From a virus, in IMG/VR virus record IMGVR_UViG_3300031576_001277, positions 1-25,283 of that record: 25,283 bases of DNA; one strand, given 5' to 3'. A program made the position numbers and the translations under genes. The notes beneath the pieces are model-generated. The model saw only the letters and a program-made list of their open reading frames with translations, was not told the origin of the DNA and searched no databases. How positions within the stretch are numbered: position 1 is the first letter of the stretch; the number at the start of each line of letters is the position of its first letter. Shown piece by piece: positions 9,755 through 15,940 of this stretch.

Positions 9755-9803
9755 AACAAAACAGACGTTCAACACGGATGCGAACCCGTGCAGAACGTCT
9801 GCC
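9755..9803 (-). terminator. Intrinsic terminator before the tape measure gene
   Basis: Stem AGACGTTC (9800-9793) with GAACGTCT (9770-9763), inner stem CACGG (9790-9786) with CCGTG (9777-9773), and the T-rich tail GTTTTGTTTT directly after. It ends the E1 cassette and leaves only the ribosome-binding site GGAG before the tape measure ATG. Between the amber-interrupted frame and this hairpin nothing else is seen. Confidence 0.8.
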
Positions 9804-9822
9804 TTGTTGAGCCGTGCTGAAT

Positions 9823-10161
9823 TTACGTTGTAATGCCCGAAGGTGTGATGAAGTGACCGCCTAACCTCGGGATCTGCTTGCTGATCTGCCCAATTATGAA
9901 AGATGCCTCGTTGTTCCAGATGTAAAGCACCTTTGGTGATCGAGCCTACATCTCGCTGATCGAATGCAACATGCGGATATTCTCGAACAGATCGAGCGCT
10001 TCCTTCTCGATGCCCTTTGTTTGCAGATAATATTGAAGGGTATCGCTGGCGTAATCCTCCATCGCAGTCAGGAACTGACGTGAGAACATCGGCTACTCTC
10101 GTTCGATAGGTTCCTCCGGCGACTCGACTAGCACTGCCTCTTTCGTGGTTCTCTTTCTCAT
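9823..10161 (-). pseudogene. Amber-interrupted small gene of E1 cassette
   Basis: A 112-codon frame from the ATG at 10161, which has AAGGAG 8 nt upstream, to a TAA at 9823. It is broken by in-frame TAG codons at 23 (10095-10093) and 72 (9948-9946). The parts read MRKRTTKEAVLVESPEEPIE, then PMFSRQFLTAMEDYASDTLQ and more, then VLYIWNNEASFIIGQISKQ. The middle part alone (ATG at 10089) could give a 47-aa protein. PMF at codon 24 and WNN at 82 match PMF at 26 and W-F-N-N at 80 of the E2 protein, so the two may be distant paralogues. Other genes here end in TAG, so general TAG reassignment is not supported: decay, or local readthrough. Confidence 0.5.
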
Positions 10162-10334
10162 TTGACCGTCTCCTTAACAAAGTGCTGCCACAGAATGAAC
10201 ACTGTCGGGAGACGGTCATCTCGGCGGCAACTTCGTTTTCTGTGGCAGCACTTAGCCATGAATCTAGATTTTGATTGAAGGCAATGTTCCTTAAAAAACA
10301 AACTGCCGCCTTCATGGATGAGATTGACCGTCTC
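10162..10334 (-). ncRNA. E1 structured leader RNA (candidate translational switch)
   Basis: About 173 nt, paralogous to E2. In order: 5' copy GAGACGGTCAA (10334-10324); helix P1 CCATGAA (10317-10311) with TTCATGG (10262-10256); inside it GGCGGC (10310-10305) and hairpin TGTTT-TTTAAG-GAACA; helix P2, 14 bp (10251-10238 with 10195-10182); in the P2 loop GCCGCC (10228-10223) and antisense GACCGTCTCC (10217-10208); then the true site AAGGAGACGGTCAA and ATG. The antisense can pair 9 bp with the 5' copy or 10 bp with the ribosome-binding site. E1 and E2 keep GAAGGCGGC, the TTTAAG loop, CTGCCAC/GTGGCAG, GCCGCC, ACTTTG and GTTAAG, while paired positions change together. Confidence 0.75.
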
Positions 10335-10343
10335 GTTAGATTC

Positions 10344-10372
10344 ATTGTAAGTCTGCTTTCATCAGTTGTCAA
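10344..10372 (-). promoter_or_regulatory. Sigma70-like promoter of E1 cassette
   Basis: Minus strand TTGACA (10372-10367), a 17-nt spacer and TACAAT (10349-10344). It begins just after the chaperone stop codon. The -10 box ends exactly 9 nt before the first GAGACGGTC, as in cassette E2. Confidence 0.75.
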
Positions 10373-10385
10373 GGAGTTGACCAAG

Positions 10386-10667
10386 TTACCAAGTTCCATC
10401 TGCGTTGATCCTTATTCTTTTCTTTACAAGATTTTTCGCGCTTCGATAGCCGCGCTTTATTGCGCCGATCAGGCCTGTTTCTTCGAAACCTGCGAAGGCA
10501 TCCTTGCCGTTGCTCAGGTTATTTTCAACCTGCCGCCCAACAACCAGACACGCCTCGTCTAATTGCCAGGCGGCGAGCTCGGTTTCGAACATAAAGAAAT
10601 CGCTCGGCTTTTTTCCGTAGGCAGTCGCGGAGTTATATAGTCTCCACAGGTTTATTTTGTTCGTCAC
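10386..10667 (-). CDS. Tail assembly chaperone, C-terminal (gpT-like) frame
   Basis: 93 codons from a GTG at 10667, in the +1 frame relative to the upstream gene and overlapping it by 35 nt. The sequence NLWRLYNSATAYGKKPSDFF followed by ETELAAWQLDEACL is the usual signature of gpT-type extensions (W-R, G-K-P-S, A-x-x-L-D). The GTG lacks a ribosome-binding site, so production as a fusion by frameshift is likelier than a separate start; CCC TTT C at 10674-10668, just upstream, is a plausible +1 slip site. A GT fusion would be about 240 aa. Confidence 0.65.
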   Translation of the reverse strand: MTNKINLWRLYNSATAYGKKPSDFFMFETELAAWQLDEACLVVGRQVENNLSNGKDAFAGFEETGLIGAIKRGYRSAKNLVKKRIRINADGTW

Positions 10668-11088
10668 GAAAGGGACGGATGTTTTCCGCCTCCCTGTTCA
10701 CGAAAGAGAAGATCGCCATTTTGTCGTCTGCTGGAATTTCACCCAGCAGGATATGTGCATCGTCTGCCTGCGCGCCGATCATTGGTTCCACCAGGCACAG
10801 CTCCACCAACACATTCAACATCTGGTTGAACTCGCCGGTATTCTTGGCAAGCAATTCCAGATCGAATTCTTTCGCACCTGTTTCTGATGCATCCTTTGCC
10901 AGGCCGATGATCGCATCGGGCAGCTTCCCTGTGAACATCAAATCGGTCATGCTCACATCACGCAGTTTGACATGCAATCCGCTGGGTAATGTCTGCTCAT
11001 GAACGCGGCTGGCTCTCCATTCGGAAAGGTTTTTTTGTGTTGCTTGTTGCGATTGCTTCAACCGATCTAATCCATTATTTTTTGACAT
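10633..11088 (-). CDS. Tail assembly chaperone, N-terminal (gpG-like) frame
   Basis: A 151-aa protein between the major tail and tape measure genes, the usual place of lambda gpG-like chaperones. It is helical and acidic, with LPSGLHVKLRDVSMTDLMFTGKLPD (residues 36-60, shown in part) followed by a helical region. Such proteins coat the tape measure during tail assembly. Its last 12 codons overlap the following frame, which suggests a frameshift extension. GGAG stands close before the ATG. Confidence 0.75.
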   Translation of the reverse strand: MSKNNGLDRLKQSQQATQKNLSEWRASRVHEQTLPSGLHVKLRDVSMTDLMFTGKLPDAIIGLAKDASETGAKEFDLELLAKNTGEFNQMLNVLVELCLVEPMIGAQADDAHILLGEIPADDKMAIFSFVNREAENIRPFRDEQNKPVETI

Positions 11089-11104
11089 GGCTCCTCAAGG
11101 GTTT

Positions 11105-11143
11105 GCTGATGGGCAGTGTAGGAAACACCACTCGCCCATCAGC
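11105..11143 (-). terminator. Strong hairpin after the major tail gene
   Basis: A 10-bp perfect stem GCTGATGGGC (11143-11134) with GCCCATCAGC (11114-11105), with extra partial pairing inside. No T-run follows, so it may slow or partly stop transcription, or protect the upstream message from decay, rather than end it. Confidence 0.5.
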
Positions 11144-11160
11144 CTTTATGAATATCGAAC

Positions 11161-12000
11161 TTATGCGGTCTCGAAATCAATGACCGTATTCGCAAGCGTC
11201 TGACCGAACACGTCGGTGACGCCTGGCACGATCACCAGGTGATCTGTCGCTGCGCCCAAATTGCTCGAAGGGTTCAGCGTGACAACCTTGCGATTCGTTG
11301 AAATCGTGCGCGCCACTGTCACGGGTACACCTGCGGCCGTGGTCAACATGATCCCTTCTTCCTCGCCTGAAGCGAGAGCATTGCTGAAGGTGAGAACAAC
11401 ATCCACACCCACAGCCACGCCAGTTGCACCATCCGCCGGAACGCTCGAAAGCGTGAAGGCGGGCGGAGTACCTGGCAGAGCGGGCAGATCGTCCGCAGTC
11501 TCGTTGGCAACCACATCGTATGCCTTGCCCGAAACTTTCACGCCGGTAAATTCCGTATCCAGCATAAAGAACTCGGCGCGCTTGAACGTGCCTTTCGGCG
11601 ATGATGTGAGCTTTGCCTTGAAGATCTTGATGTGCACATCATCGCCTTCATCGCCCAGCGATTTCCCATAGATCTTGAAATACGGATACGTGGTCGAATC
11701 GCCCTGCAGGGTTGCGACCTGGTTCGGCGTGGAACCAGTCACGGCATAGTCGTGACCCGTCATCAGCGACAAGGCACTGAGCGGGTATCCCCCCTGCTTG
11801 AAGGTGCCTTTGACACCGATCGGCTGGGTCACAATGCCTTGCAGATCGTCGTTGCCGTAAAACTCGCCGGTCACGACCATCTCTTCAAAACCGAGTTCCA
11901 ACGCGGCAGGCAGGCTCACGCGTACGGTCCCTGCCAGGTTCTCGATAATGATTTCTTTCAATCCGAACGGCTTATCGTTTTGTCCAGGTGTTGCAGTCAT
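11161..12000 (-). CDS. Major tail tube protein with C-terminal Ig-like domain
   Basis: A 279-aa protein. Residues 1-175 have the beta-rich look of tail tube proteins (LKEIIIENLAGTVRVSLPA, FKIYGKSLGDEGDDVHIKIF, AEFFMLDTEFTGVKV). Residues about 178-279 form an SbsA/Big_5-type Ig-like domain (SSVPADGATGVAVGVDVVLT, then LTTAAGVPVTVARTIS and VIVPGVTDVFGQTLANTV). Such C-terminal Ig domains decorate the outside of some siphovirus tails and may bind cell-surface sugars. AAGGAG stands 7 nt before the ATG. A strong hairpin follows the stop and may set off this highly needed gene from the next. Confidence 0.75.
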   Translation of the reverse strand: MTATPGQNDKPFGLKEIIIENLAGTVRVSLPAALELGFEEMVVTGEFYGNDDLQGIVTQPIGVKGTFKQGGYPLSALSLMTGHDYAVTGSTPNQVATLQGDSTTYPYFKIYGKSLGDEGDDVHIKIFKAKLTSSPKGTFKRAEFFMLDTEFTGVKVSGKAYDVVANETADDLPALPGTPPAFTLSSVPADGATGVAVGVDVVLTFSNALASGEEEGIMLTTAAGVPVTVARTISTNRKVVTLNPSSNLGAATDHLVIVPGVTDVFGQTLANTVIDFETA

Positions 12001-12025
12001 AACAAATCTCCTTTTTTCTAATTTC

Positions 12026-12108
12026 CGTTCCCCTAAATTCGTGCTTTCCGAATTTAGGGGAAAGCGGCGACATCGTCCCGGTGTTCTTCCGGGAAGCCGA
12101 AGGGGGTC
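12026..12108. repeat. GC-rich intergenic inverted repeat R2 (long)
   Basis: Arms CCCCTAAATTC (12030-12040) and GAATTTAGGGG (12050-12060), then AAAGCGGCGACATCGTC and a second hairpin CCGGTGTTCTTCCGGG, ending in AGCCGAAGGGGGT. It is the longest copy, with an extra stem in the side arm, lying between the tail terminator and the major tail protein genes. Confidence 0.75.
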
Positions 12109-12127
12109 AGGTTGGGTTGCAGTGAAG

Positions 12128-12541
12128 TTACAATTTCCTCACCACATTGAATCTCAACGAACCCAGTGGACAATCTAATGCCTGGTCTCGTTGTTGATAC
12201 ACTCCGCCTACATACTCCATATTCCATATCTGCCCGATCTGTTGTTCGTTGAGATCGGCAAACGCGAACGCCATCGCAGGCTCGATGACGGAATAACCCG
12301 AGCGTTGATAAAAATAAAGCACCGCCGTTGTGCGCACGCTCGTCAAATACGGTCCGGCGGAAACCTCATTCGGGATTTTGATTAACGCGCACGGCTTGAT
12401 CTCCTTCGTGGTTGCATCGAATGCCGATGGCGTATCCTGCCTGTTGATCTCCTCCACGTCGTTATGAATACTGCCGGTCAACAGAGCCACCAATGGAGCG
12501 TCCGCTTGCAACGCTGTTTTGATATCATCACTCAGTGACAT
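12128..12541 (-). CDS. Tail terminator-like protein
   Basis: A 137-aa alpha/beta protein placed between the neck/portal group and the major tail protein. The N-terminal helix (SLSDDIKTALQADAPLVALL) and the later strands TTAVLYFYQRSGYSV and SLRFNVVRKL fit the small tail-terminator or tail-to-head joining proteins (gpU/gp17-like) that cap the tail tube. The start has GGAG 5 nt upstream. There is no unique motif; position and size carry the call. Confidence 0.5.
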   Translation of the reverse strand: MSLSDDIKTALQADAPLVALLTGSIHNDVEEINRQDTPSAFDATTKEIKPCALIKIPNEVSAGPYLTSVRTTAVLYFYQRSGYSVIEPAMAFAFADLNEQQIGQIWNMEYVGGVYQQRDQALDCPLGSLRFNVVRKL

Positions 12542-12552
12542 ACAAACTCCAG

Positions 12553-12587
12553 CCTTCCCCCTTTAGGGGGAACGGGAAGGGGGTCAT
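12553..12587. repeat. GC-rich intergenic inverted repeat R3 (short)
   Basis: Arms CCTTCCCCC and GGGGGAACGG with a short core, followed by GAAGGGGGT. A reduced copy of the family described at 13800, between the gpF-like gene and the tail terminator gene. Confidence 0.65.
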
Positions 12588-12607
12588 CATTCTGCATTCA
12601 TCATTCA

Positions 12608-13780
12608 TCATTTCGTCAACTTCTCCAGATCTTCACTGAAAAGCCACACAGCCAGGTTGATCGCATTCGGCAAAACAGATTTGGACACATCGCCGCCGAG
12701 CATATTTTCATATTGATCTAACTCCGCCCAATCTTGCTCGCCCTTCAACCAGCCGTTCAACTTCGATGTGAATTCCTTTTCAGCCATCAGCACTGCCGTC
12801 TTGTAGCACAGGCAGTTCGGGTGCAACGGCAGTTCAATCGTGCCAACTTCATATACCCCATCCACTTCCTCGCCTCCTCGGGCAACGTCATCGCATTTGT
12901 CTGTTTTCCCATGTGCCGGGCTCAAATTTATCTTCTCCGCCTTCACCCACGGCTGGCTCGCCAAAATCTTATCGGTCGCTAGTGCATGAGCCTTTGAGAT
13001 CTCTGTACGTGAAAGCCTAAGCGCATTGTACGAAACGCCGCTTCCATCACATTCATCGCCGCGTAAGAGGCCCGTAGTATCGCCAGCTGCGATCTCGCTC
13101 TTCGTCCTTCCATACAACCGCGTCGAAGTCCAGCGCGGACAATCTTCATTCGCGCCCAGAAATTGTTCCAGATCCTTGGCGATATTCCACGCCGAATCGC
13201 CGTTCGTGATTCCCTTCAACAGTACGACATTGATTCCATCCTGCGCTTCGCGGTCCACGTTCCAGATCCGCGCTGAGAGATTTAATGAGTCGCCATACAA
13301 ATGCTCACTCGCAGCATTCAAAAGCACCGACAACTGCGGCGAAAAAACACCGTCTTCCACAGATTCAAAAAGGTTTTCTTCGCGCTCTTTGCGCTCTTCG
13401 CGGTTCAAAAGATTTGGCAGTATAAGGCGCTCGTGTGCCACCGCCATCACCCCGAACGGAATGCTCGCCGCCTCCACACGCAATCGCTGAAATTCACTCT
13501 TCCAAATCTCGAACGTCTTCTCCCACATCTCCAGCAACTTGATCTGCACCTGGTAGCCTGTTGCGCCGTCCAACACCTGATCCTTGCCAGCCTTTTTCAA
13601 GATCAATGCTTGCGCCTTCTCGCTGAACTCGCCGAACAACTCATGCGTGCGACCTGTGAAATACAAATGCAAACGCACCACCGCTTTGAATGAAGCCTCG
13701 TACATCCGCGTCAACGGGATTTTCTCCAACTGCGTCAACAACTTCTTTTGCTGGCTCTTTGTTTCAACCATATCAAGCAT
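12608..13780 (-). CDS. Mu gpF-like minor head protein
   Basis: A 390-aa head morphogenesis protein, encoded directly after the portal as usual. The diagnostic C-terminal part reads RLSRTEISKAHALATDKIL, then LSPAHGKTDKCDD (about residues 287-297) and LPLHPNCLCY (317-326), the histidine/cysteine pattern of the Mu gpF family. The N-terminal half is helical. Residues 123-135 (NREERKEREENLF) are encoded by a low-complexity repeat of a genomic type (13377-13410) and look like an in-frame insertion in a linker. The start ATG has GGAG 7 nt upstream. The protein is thought to join portal and capsid and may be injected or processed. Confidence 0.85.
   Translation of the reverse strand: MLDMVETKSQQKKLLTQLEKIPLTRMYEASFKAVVRLHLYFTGRTHELFGEFSEKAQALILKKAGKDQVLDGATGYQVQIKLLEMWEKTFEIWKSEFQRLRVEAASIPFGVMAVAHERLILPNLLNREERKEREENLFESVEDGVFSPQLSVLLNAASEHLYGDSLNLSARIWNVDREAQDGINVVLLKGITNGDSAWNIAKDLEQFLGANEDCPRWTSTRLYGRTKSEIAAGDTTGLLRGDECDGSGVSYNALRLSRTEISKAHALATDKILASQPWVKAEKINLSPAHGKTDKCDDVARGGEEVDGVYEVGTIELPLHPNCLCYKTAVLMAEKEFTSKLNGWLKGEQDWAELDQYENMLGGDVSKSVLPNAINLAVWLFSEDLEKLTK
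13377..13410 (-). repeat. AACCGCGAAGAGCGCAAAG-type repeat inside the gpF-like gene
   Basis: The minus strand reads TTGAACCGCGAAGAGCGC then AAAGAGCGCGAAGAA, two units of a heptad-like A-A-A-G-A-G-C-G-C motif. Similar repeats are common between genes in Chloroflexota and Cyanobacteria (recalled, not searched). Here it is in frame and translated. Confidence 0.5.
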
Positions 13781-13799
13781 TCAAAATCTCCATTACATG

Positions 13800-13856
13800 T
13801 CTTCCCCTAAATTGCGATAGCAATTTGGGGGAAGTGCCCGAAGGGCAAGGGGGTTA
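13800..13856. repeat. GC-rich intergenic inverted repeat R4 (type copy)
   Basis: The clearest copy of a family found nine times in the window. On the plus strand: CTTCCCCTAAATTGC, a 4-nt loop, GCAATTTGGGGGAAG, then the side hairpin TGCCCGAAGGGCA and AAGGGGGT. All but one copy sit between a stop codon and the next ribosome-binding site, and here the portal's TAA starts inside the repeat. The strong stems could form RNA hairpins that adjust mRNA stability, or the family could be a mobilised REP/MITE-like element; no terminal coding or transposase is seen. Confidence 0.8.
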
Positions 13857-15119
13857 GATACTCACGCCTTTCAAATTCTGCGCGAACTGATCCACGCTGA
13901 AACCGTCCATGCTCAAAATATCGTCGTCAACGTTCCGTAGATACATCGCCGCCAGCGCCTGAATAATTTCATCCTTCACACCCAGCAACTTATAACGACT
14001 CAACGCATCAGCCAGATCGCGCAGGTCTGCGGGTGTGAGCGGCTTTGCTGTGCGCCACACGATTTCATAATCCACTGCATCCGGCAGGATGCCCGCCAAC
14101 AACCACTGACGTTCCAACAACGGAGCCACGATCTGTTCGGTCAGCCACTCCCTTCCTTGCGATAACGTCTCTTCATATTCCTCTTTCTTCTCGCCGAGAA
14201 TGTCGCGGTTCAACTCGCCGCCGTAGGCGATCAACTCCATCGGCACGTCGCTCGCGGTCATCATCGTCGCCACGTGATGGTTTACGTCGCCGATCTTGTC
14301 GATATTTCCATCGCCTTGCGTCACAGTCACTGTGCCAGGCTTGTTGGAAAACAGATCGGTCACGGCCGAAATTTTCCCGAACGCAGCCCTGTTGTTTTCT
14401 TTGTAAGCTTCCACATCCGAAGGTGAACCTTCGATGACGTGATGGCGGATCTGCGCGCCACCGATCTTGCGCCGCACAGCCACATTCAACTCGCCGTCCT
14501 GCACGCGCTTGAATGCGGATGTGGAAGCGGAAAACATCGGCGTGCCGTATCTCTGCCCTTCATCGTGATTCCATGGCGCATGGATCATCTGCCATTGTGC
14601 GAACCAGATCGCATCCTTCGGCGCCTCGGGTGTCATCCACGTGTCGCCGCTCATCCAGAATGCCTGTGCAGGGTTCTCGAATTCATCCTGCTTGTTGCTG
14701 TTGCGCCGCACCTGAAGCGTGGGCTTGCGGCTCATCTTCGTGATGTTCAACGCTTCATCCACAACAATTTCATAAAATGAATCGCCGTCGCGCGACGTTT
14801 CGCGCACCGCGTTCTCCAACACCTGGTTGATTCCCAACCGCTTCTGCAACTCAGCCGCGATCTGCTTCGCTTCGAGATTCTTTGTCTTCACGATGAACCC
14901 CGCCCGCACGATGTCGCGTGCATAGAAACGATGCGCCTTCTCCACGCGCGGGTCGGTCGCGTACATCGTGCGGCACGTCTTGATCGTGGCGATGCGCTCA
15001 CGGTCCGCCTTCAACTTTTCATACTCCGCGGTCACCGATTCAACTCCTCCGCCTCGTTCGGTCGTGACCGCGCTTGGCGGATTGAAAAACGCGTTGATTC
15101 TCTGCATCAAGGTTGCCAT
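13854..15119 (-). CDS. Portal protein
   Basis: A 421-aa portal protein, the dodecameric channel at the head vertex. Recognisable parts are the helical N-terminus, the wing with YATDPRVEKAHRFYARDIVR (residues 53-72), SRDGDSFYEIVVDEA, the core motif NHDEGQRYGTPMF with AFKRVQDGELNVAVRRK, and the C-terminal crown region DLADALSRYKLLGVKDEIIQALA. It is slightly shorter than many portals but complete. Its position is odd: it follows the capsid and neck genes instead of the terminase. It is paired with the Mu gpF-like gene, as is usual, so the two have moved or stayed together as a unit. Confidence 0.85.
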   Translation of the reverse strand: MATLMQRINAFFNPPSAVTTERGGGVESVTAEYEKLKADRERIATIKTCRTMYATDPRVEKAHRFYARDIVRAGFIVKTKNLEAKQIAAELQKRLGINQVLENAVRETSRDGDSFYEIVVDEALNITKMSRKPTLQVRRNSNKQDEFENPAQAFWMSGDTWMTPEAPKDAIWFAQWQMIHAPWNHDEGQRYGTPMFSASTSAFKRVQDGELNVAVRRKIGGAQIRHHVIEGSPSDVEAYKENNRAAFGKISAVTDLFSNKPGTVTVTQGDGNIDKIGDVNHHVATMMTASDVPMELIAYGGELNRDILGEKKEEYEETLSQGREWLTEQIVAPLLERQWLLAGILPDAVDYEIVWRTAKPLTPADLRDLADALSRYKLLGVKDEIIQALAAMYLRNVDDDILSMDGFSVDQFAQNLKGVSI

Positions 15120-15122
15120 AAT

Positions 15123-15560
15123 TTACCCTTTGAAAACATCCTGTACCATGCGTTCCAGCTTCGGAAGGTTCCGTTCCAGCGTGCTCATAATGATGGCGAA
15201 TCTTCCGCCATTCGATAATTCCAAAAACTTTCCATAAAAAACAGTATGTCCCAGTGTGATGATCAGCGTGTTCGCGTCGCCGCTTTCCACAGTCACGTCG
15301 CTCATCTCCGCTTTCGCTTCGGGTTTCACGTCGCCCGTCAGCGGACTCAGTCCGAATCCATCCACCGCGAAGAAGATGCCGCCGCGGGCGTTGCCCGTTC
15401 GGTCTTCCCAGGGCACTTCCTGTCTCGCTTCATCCTGGTTGGACTGTCCCCAGTAATTCGCAACGGCTTGAATGGCGATCAATGCTTTCTGACCGTAATC
15501 TTCCAAACCATCGGCGATCACCTTCGGCGAAACAACCCATTGAAAACCGCTGGCGTTCAT
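15123..15560 (-). CDS. HK97 gp10-like tail completion protein
   Basis: A 145-aa protein of the gp10-like family: N-terminal helix with the long central helix (GQKALIAIQAVANYWGQSNQDEA), the element W-E-D-R-T-G-N-A-R-G-G (residues 51-61), and near the end HTVFYGKFLELSNGGRFAII followed by a helix (LERNLPKLERMVQ). The pairing of DRTGNAR with YGKFLEL is the hallmark of the family, which closes the neck or tops the tail. It is translationally coupled to the stopper gene and followed within 4 nt by the portal start. Confidence 0.85.
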   Translation of the reverse strand: MNASGFQWVVSPKVIADGLEDYGQKALIAIQAVANYWGQSNQDEARQEVPWEDRTGNARGGIFFAVDGFGLSPLTGDVKPEAKAEMSDVTVESGDANTLIITLGHTVFYGKFLELSNGGRFAIIMSTLERNLPKLERMVQDVFKG

Positions 15561-15868
15561 TCTTCCACCACCGCTTCTGCGATCGTGCCAGCGATACGGT
15601 TCAACTGAATAAAAACGACCCTGATCAACTTCCCGTCGTAAGTCAGGCGATCTTCCTTCTTAATGTCCAAATCGTGCTCACCCAGGATAAACACTGTCTG
15701 CTGTGCGGACCGTGCGGCGTCGCTTTGCAATTTGAATCCACGTGCGCCCGCATACTCAATGCGCATCAACTGAGCAGTCAGCATGGACTCGCCGCGCCGA
15801 ATCACCAGGCTTACTTCATTTCTTCGGCGGATCTTCCTCAAACGTTCTCGATAAAAAGTGGTATTCAA
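15557..15868 (-). CDS. Head-tail stopper-like protein
   Basis: A 103-aa protein that begins at a TTG with TTGGAG close upstream; the alternative ATG at codon 29 would remove conserved-looking sequence. The composition is beta-rich (VSLVIRRGESMLTAQLMRI, DRLTYDGKLIRVVFIQL), the size and shape of small head-closure proteins. It overlaps the following gp10-like gene as ATGA. Position between the connector and gp10-like genes is the main support; no diagnostic motif is visible. Confidence 0.5.
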   Translation of the reverse strand: MNTTFYRERLRKIRRRNEVSLVIRRGESMLTAQLMRIEYAGARGFKLQSDAARSAQQTVFILGEHDLDIKKEDRLTYDGKLIRVVFIQLNRIAGTIAEAVVEE

Positions 15869-15880
15869 AATTCTCCAATT

Positions 15881-15940
15881 CTCTCCCCCTAAATATCCCG
15901 AAGGGTATTTGGGGGGATGCCCGAAGGGCAGGGGGGTCTA
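15881..15940. repeat. GC-rich intergenic inverted repeat R5
   Basis: Arms TCCCCCTAAATA and TATTTGGGGGGA around a CCCGAAGGG core, then the side hairpin TGCCCGAAGGGCAGGGGGGT. The connector gene's TAG is formed in the last bases. Confidence 0.75.

Noticed and set aside
10162-10334. E1 and E2 as small transposons with 11-12-bp target duplications (GAGACGGTCAA, GCACCCGTCAAA at both ends).
   Set aside because: Direct repeats fit, but a target duplication would not explain an internal antisense copy matched to each different repeat, nor the fixed distance to the promoter. An RNA-guided insertion would explain both, but no such enzyme is visible.
10162-10334. Cobalamin riboswitch, because of GCCAC and nearby GGGAGACGG on the opposite strand.
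   Set aside because: Other required parts of that class are missing, and the regulated start codons are on the minus strand.
9746-10399. A 217-codon minus-strand frame covering the E1 region.
   Set aside because: It starts inside the chaperone end without a ribosome-binding site and runs through a promoter, paired helices and a terminator. The E1 frame with AAGGAG is better supported, though the conserved CSFCGS-like stretch was considered.
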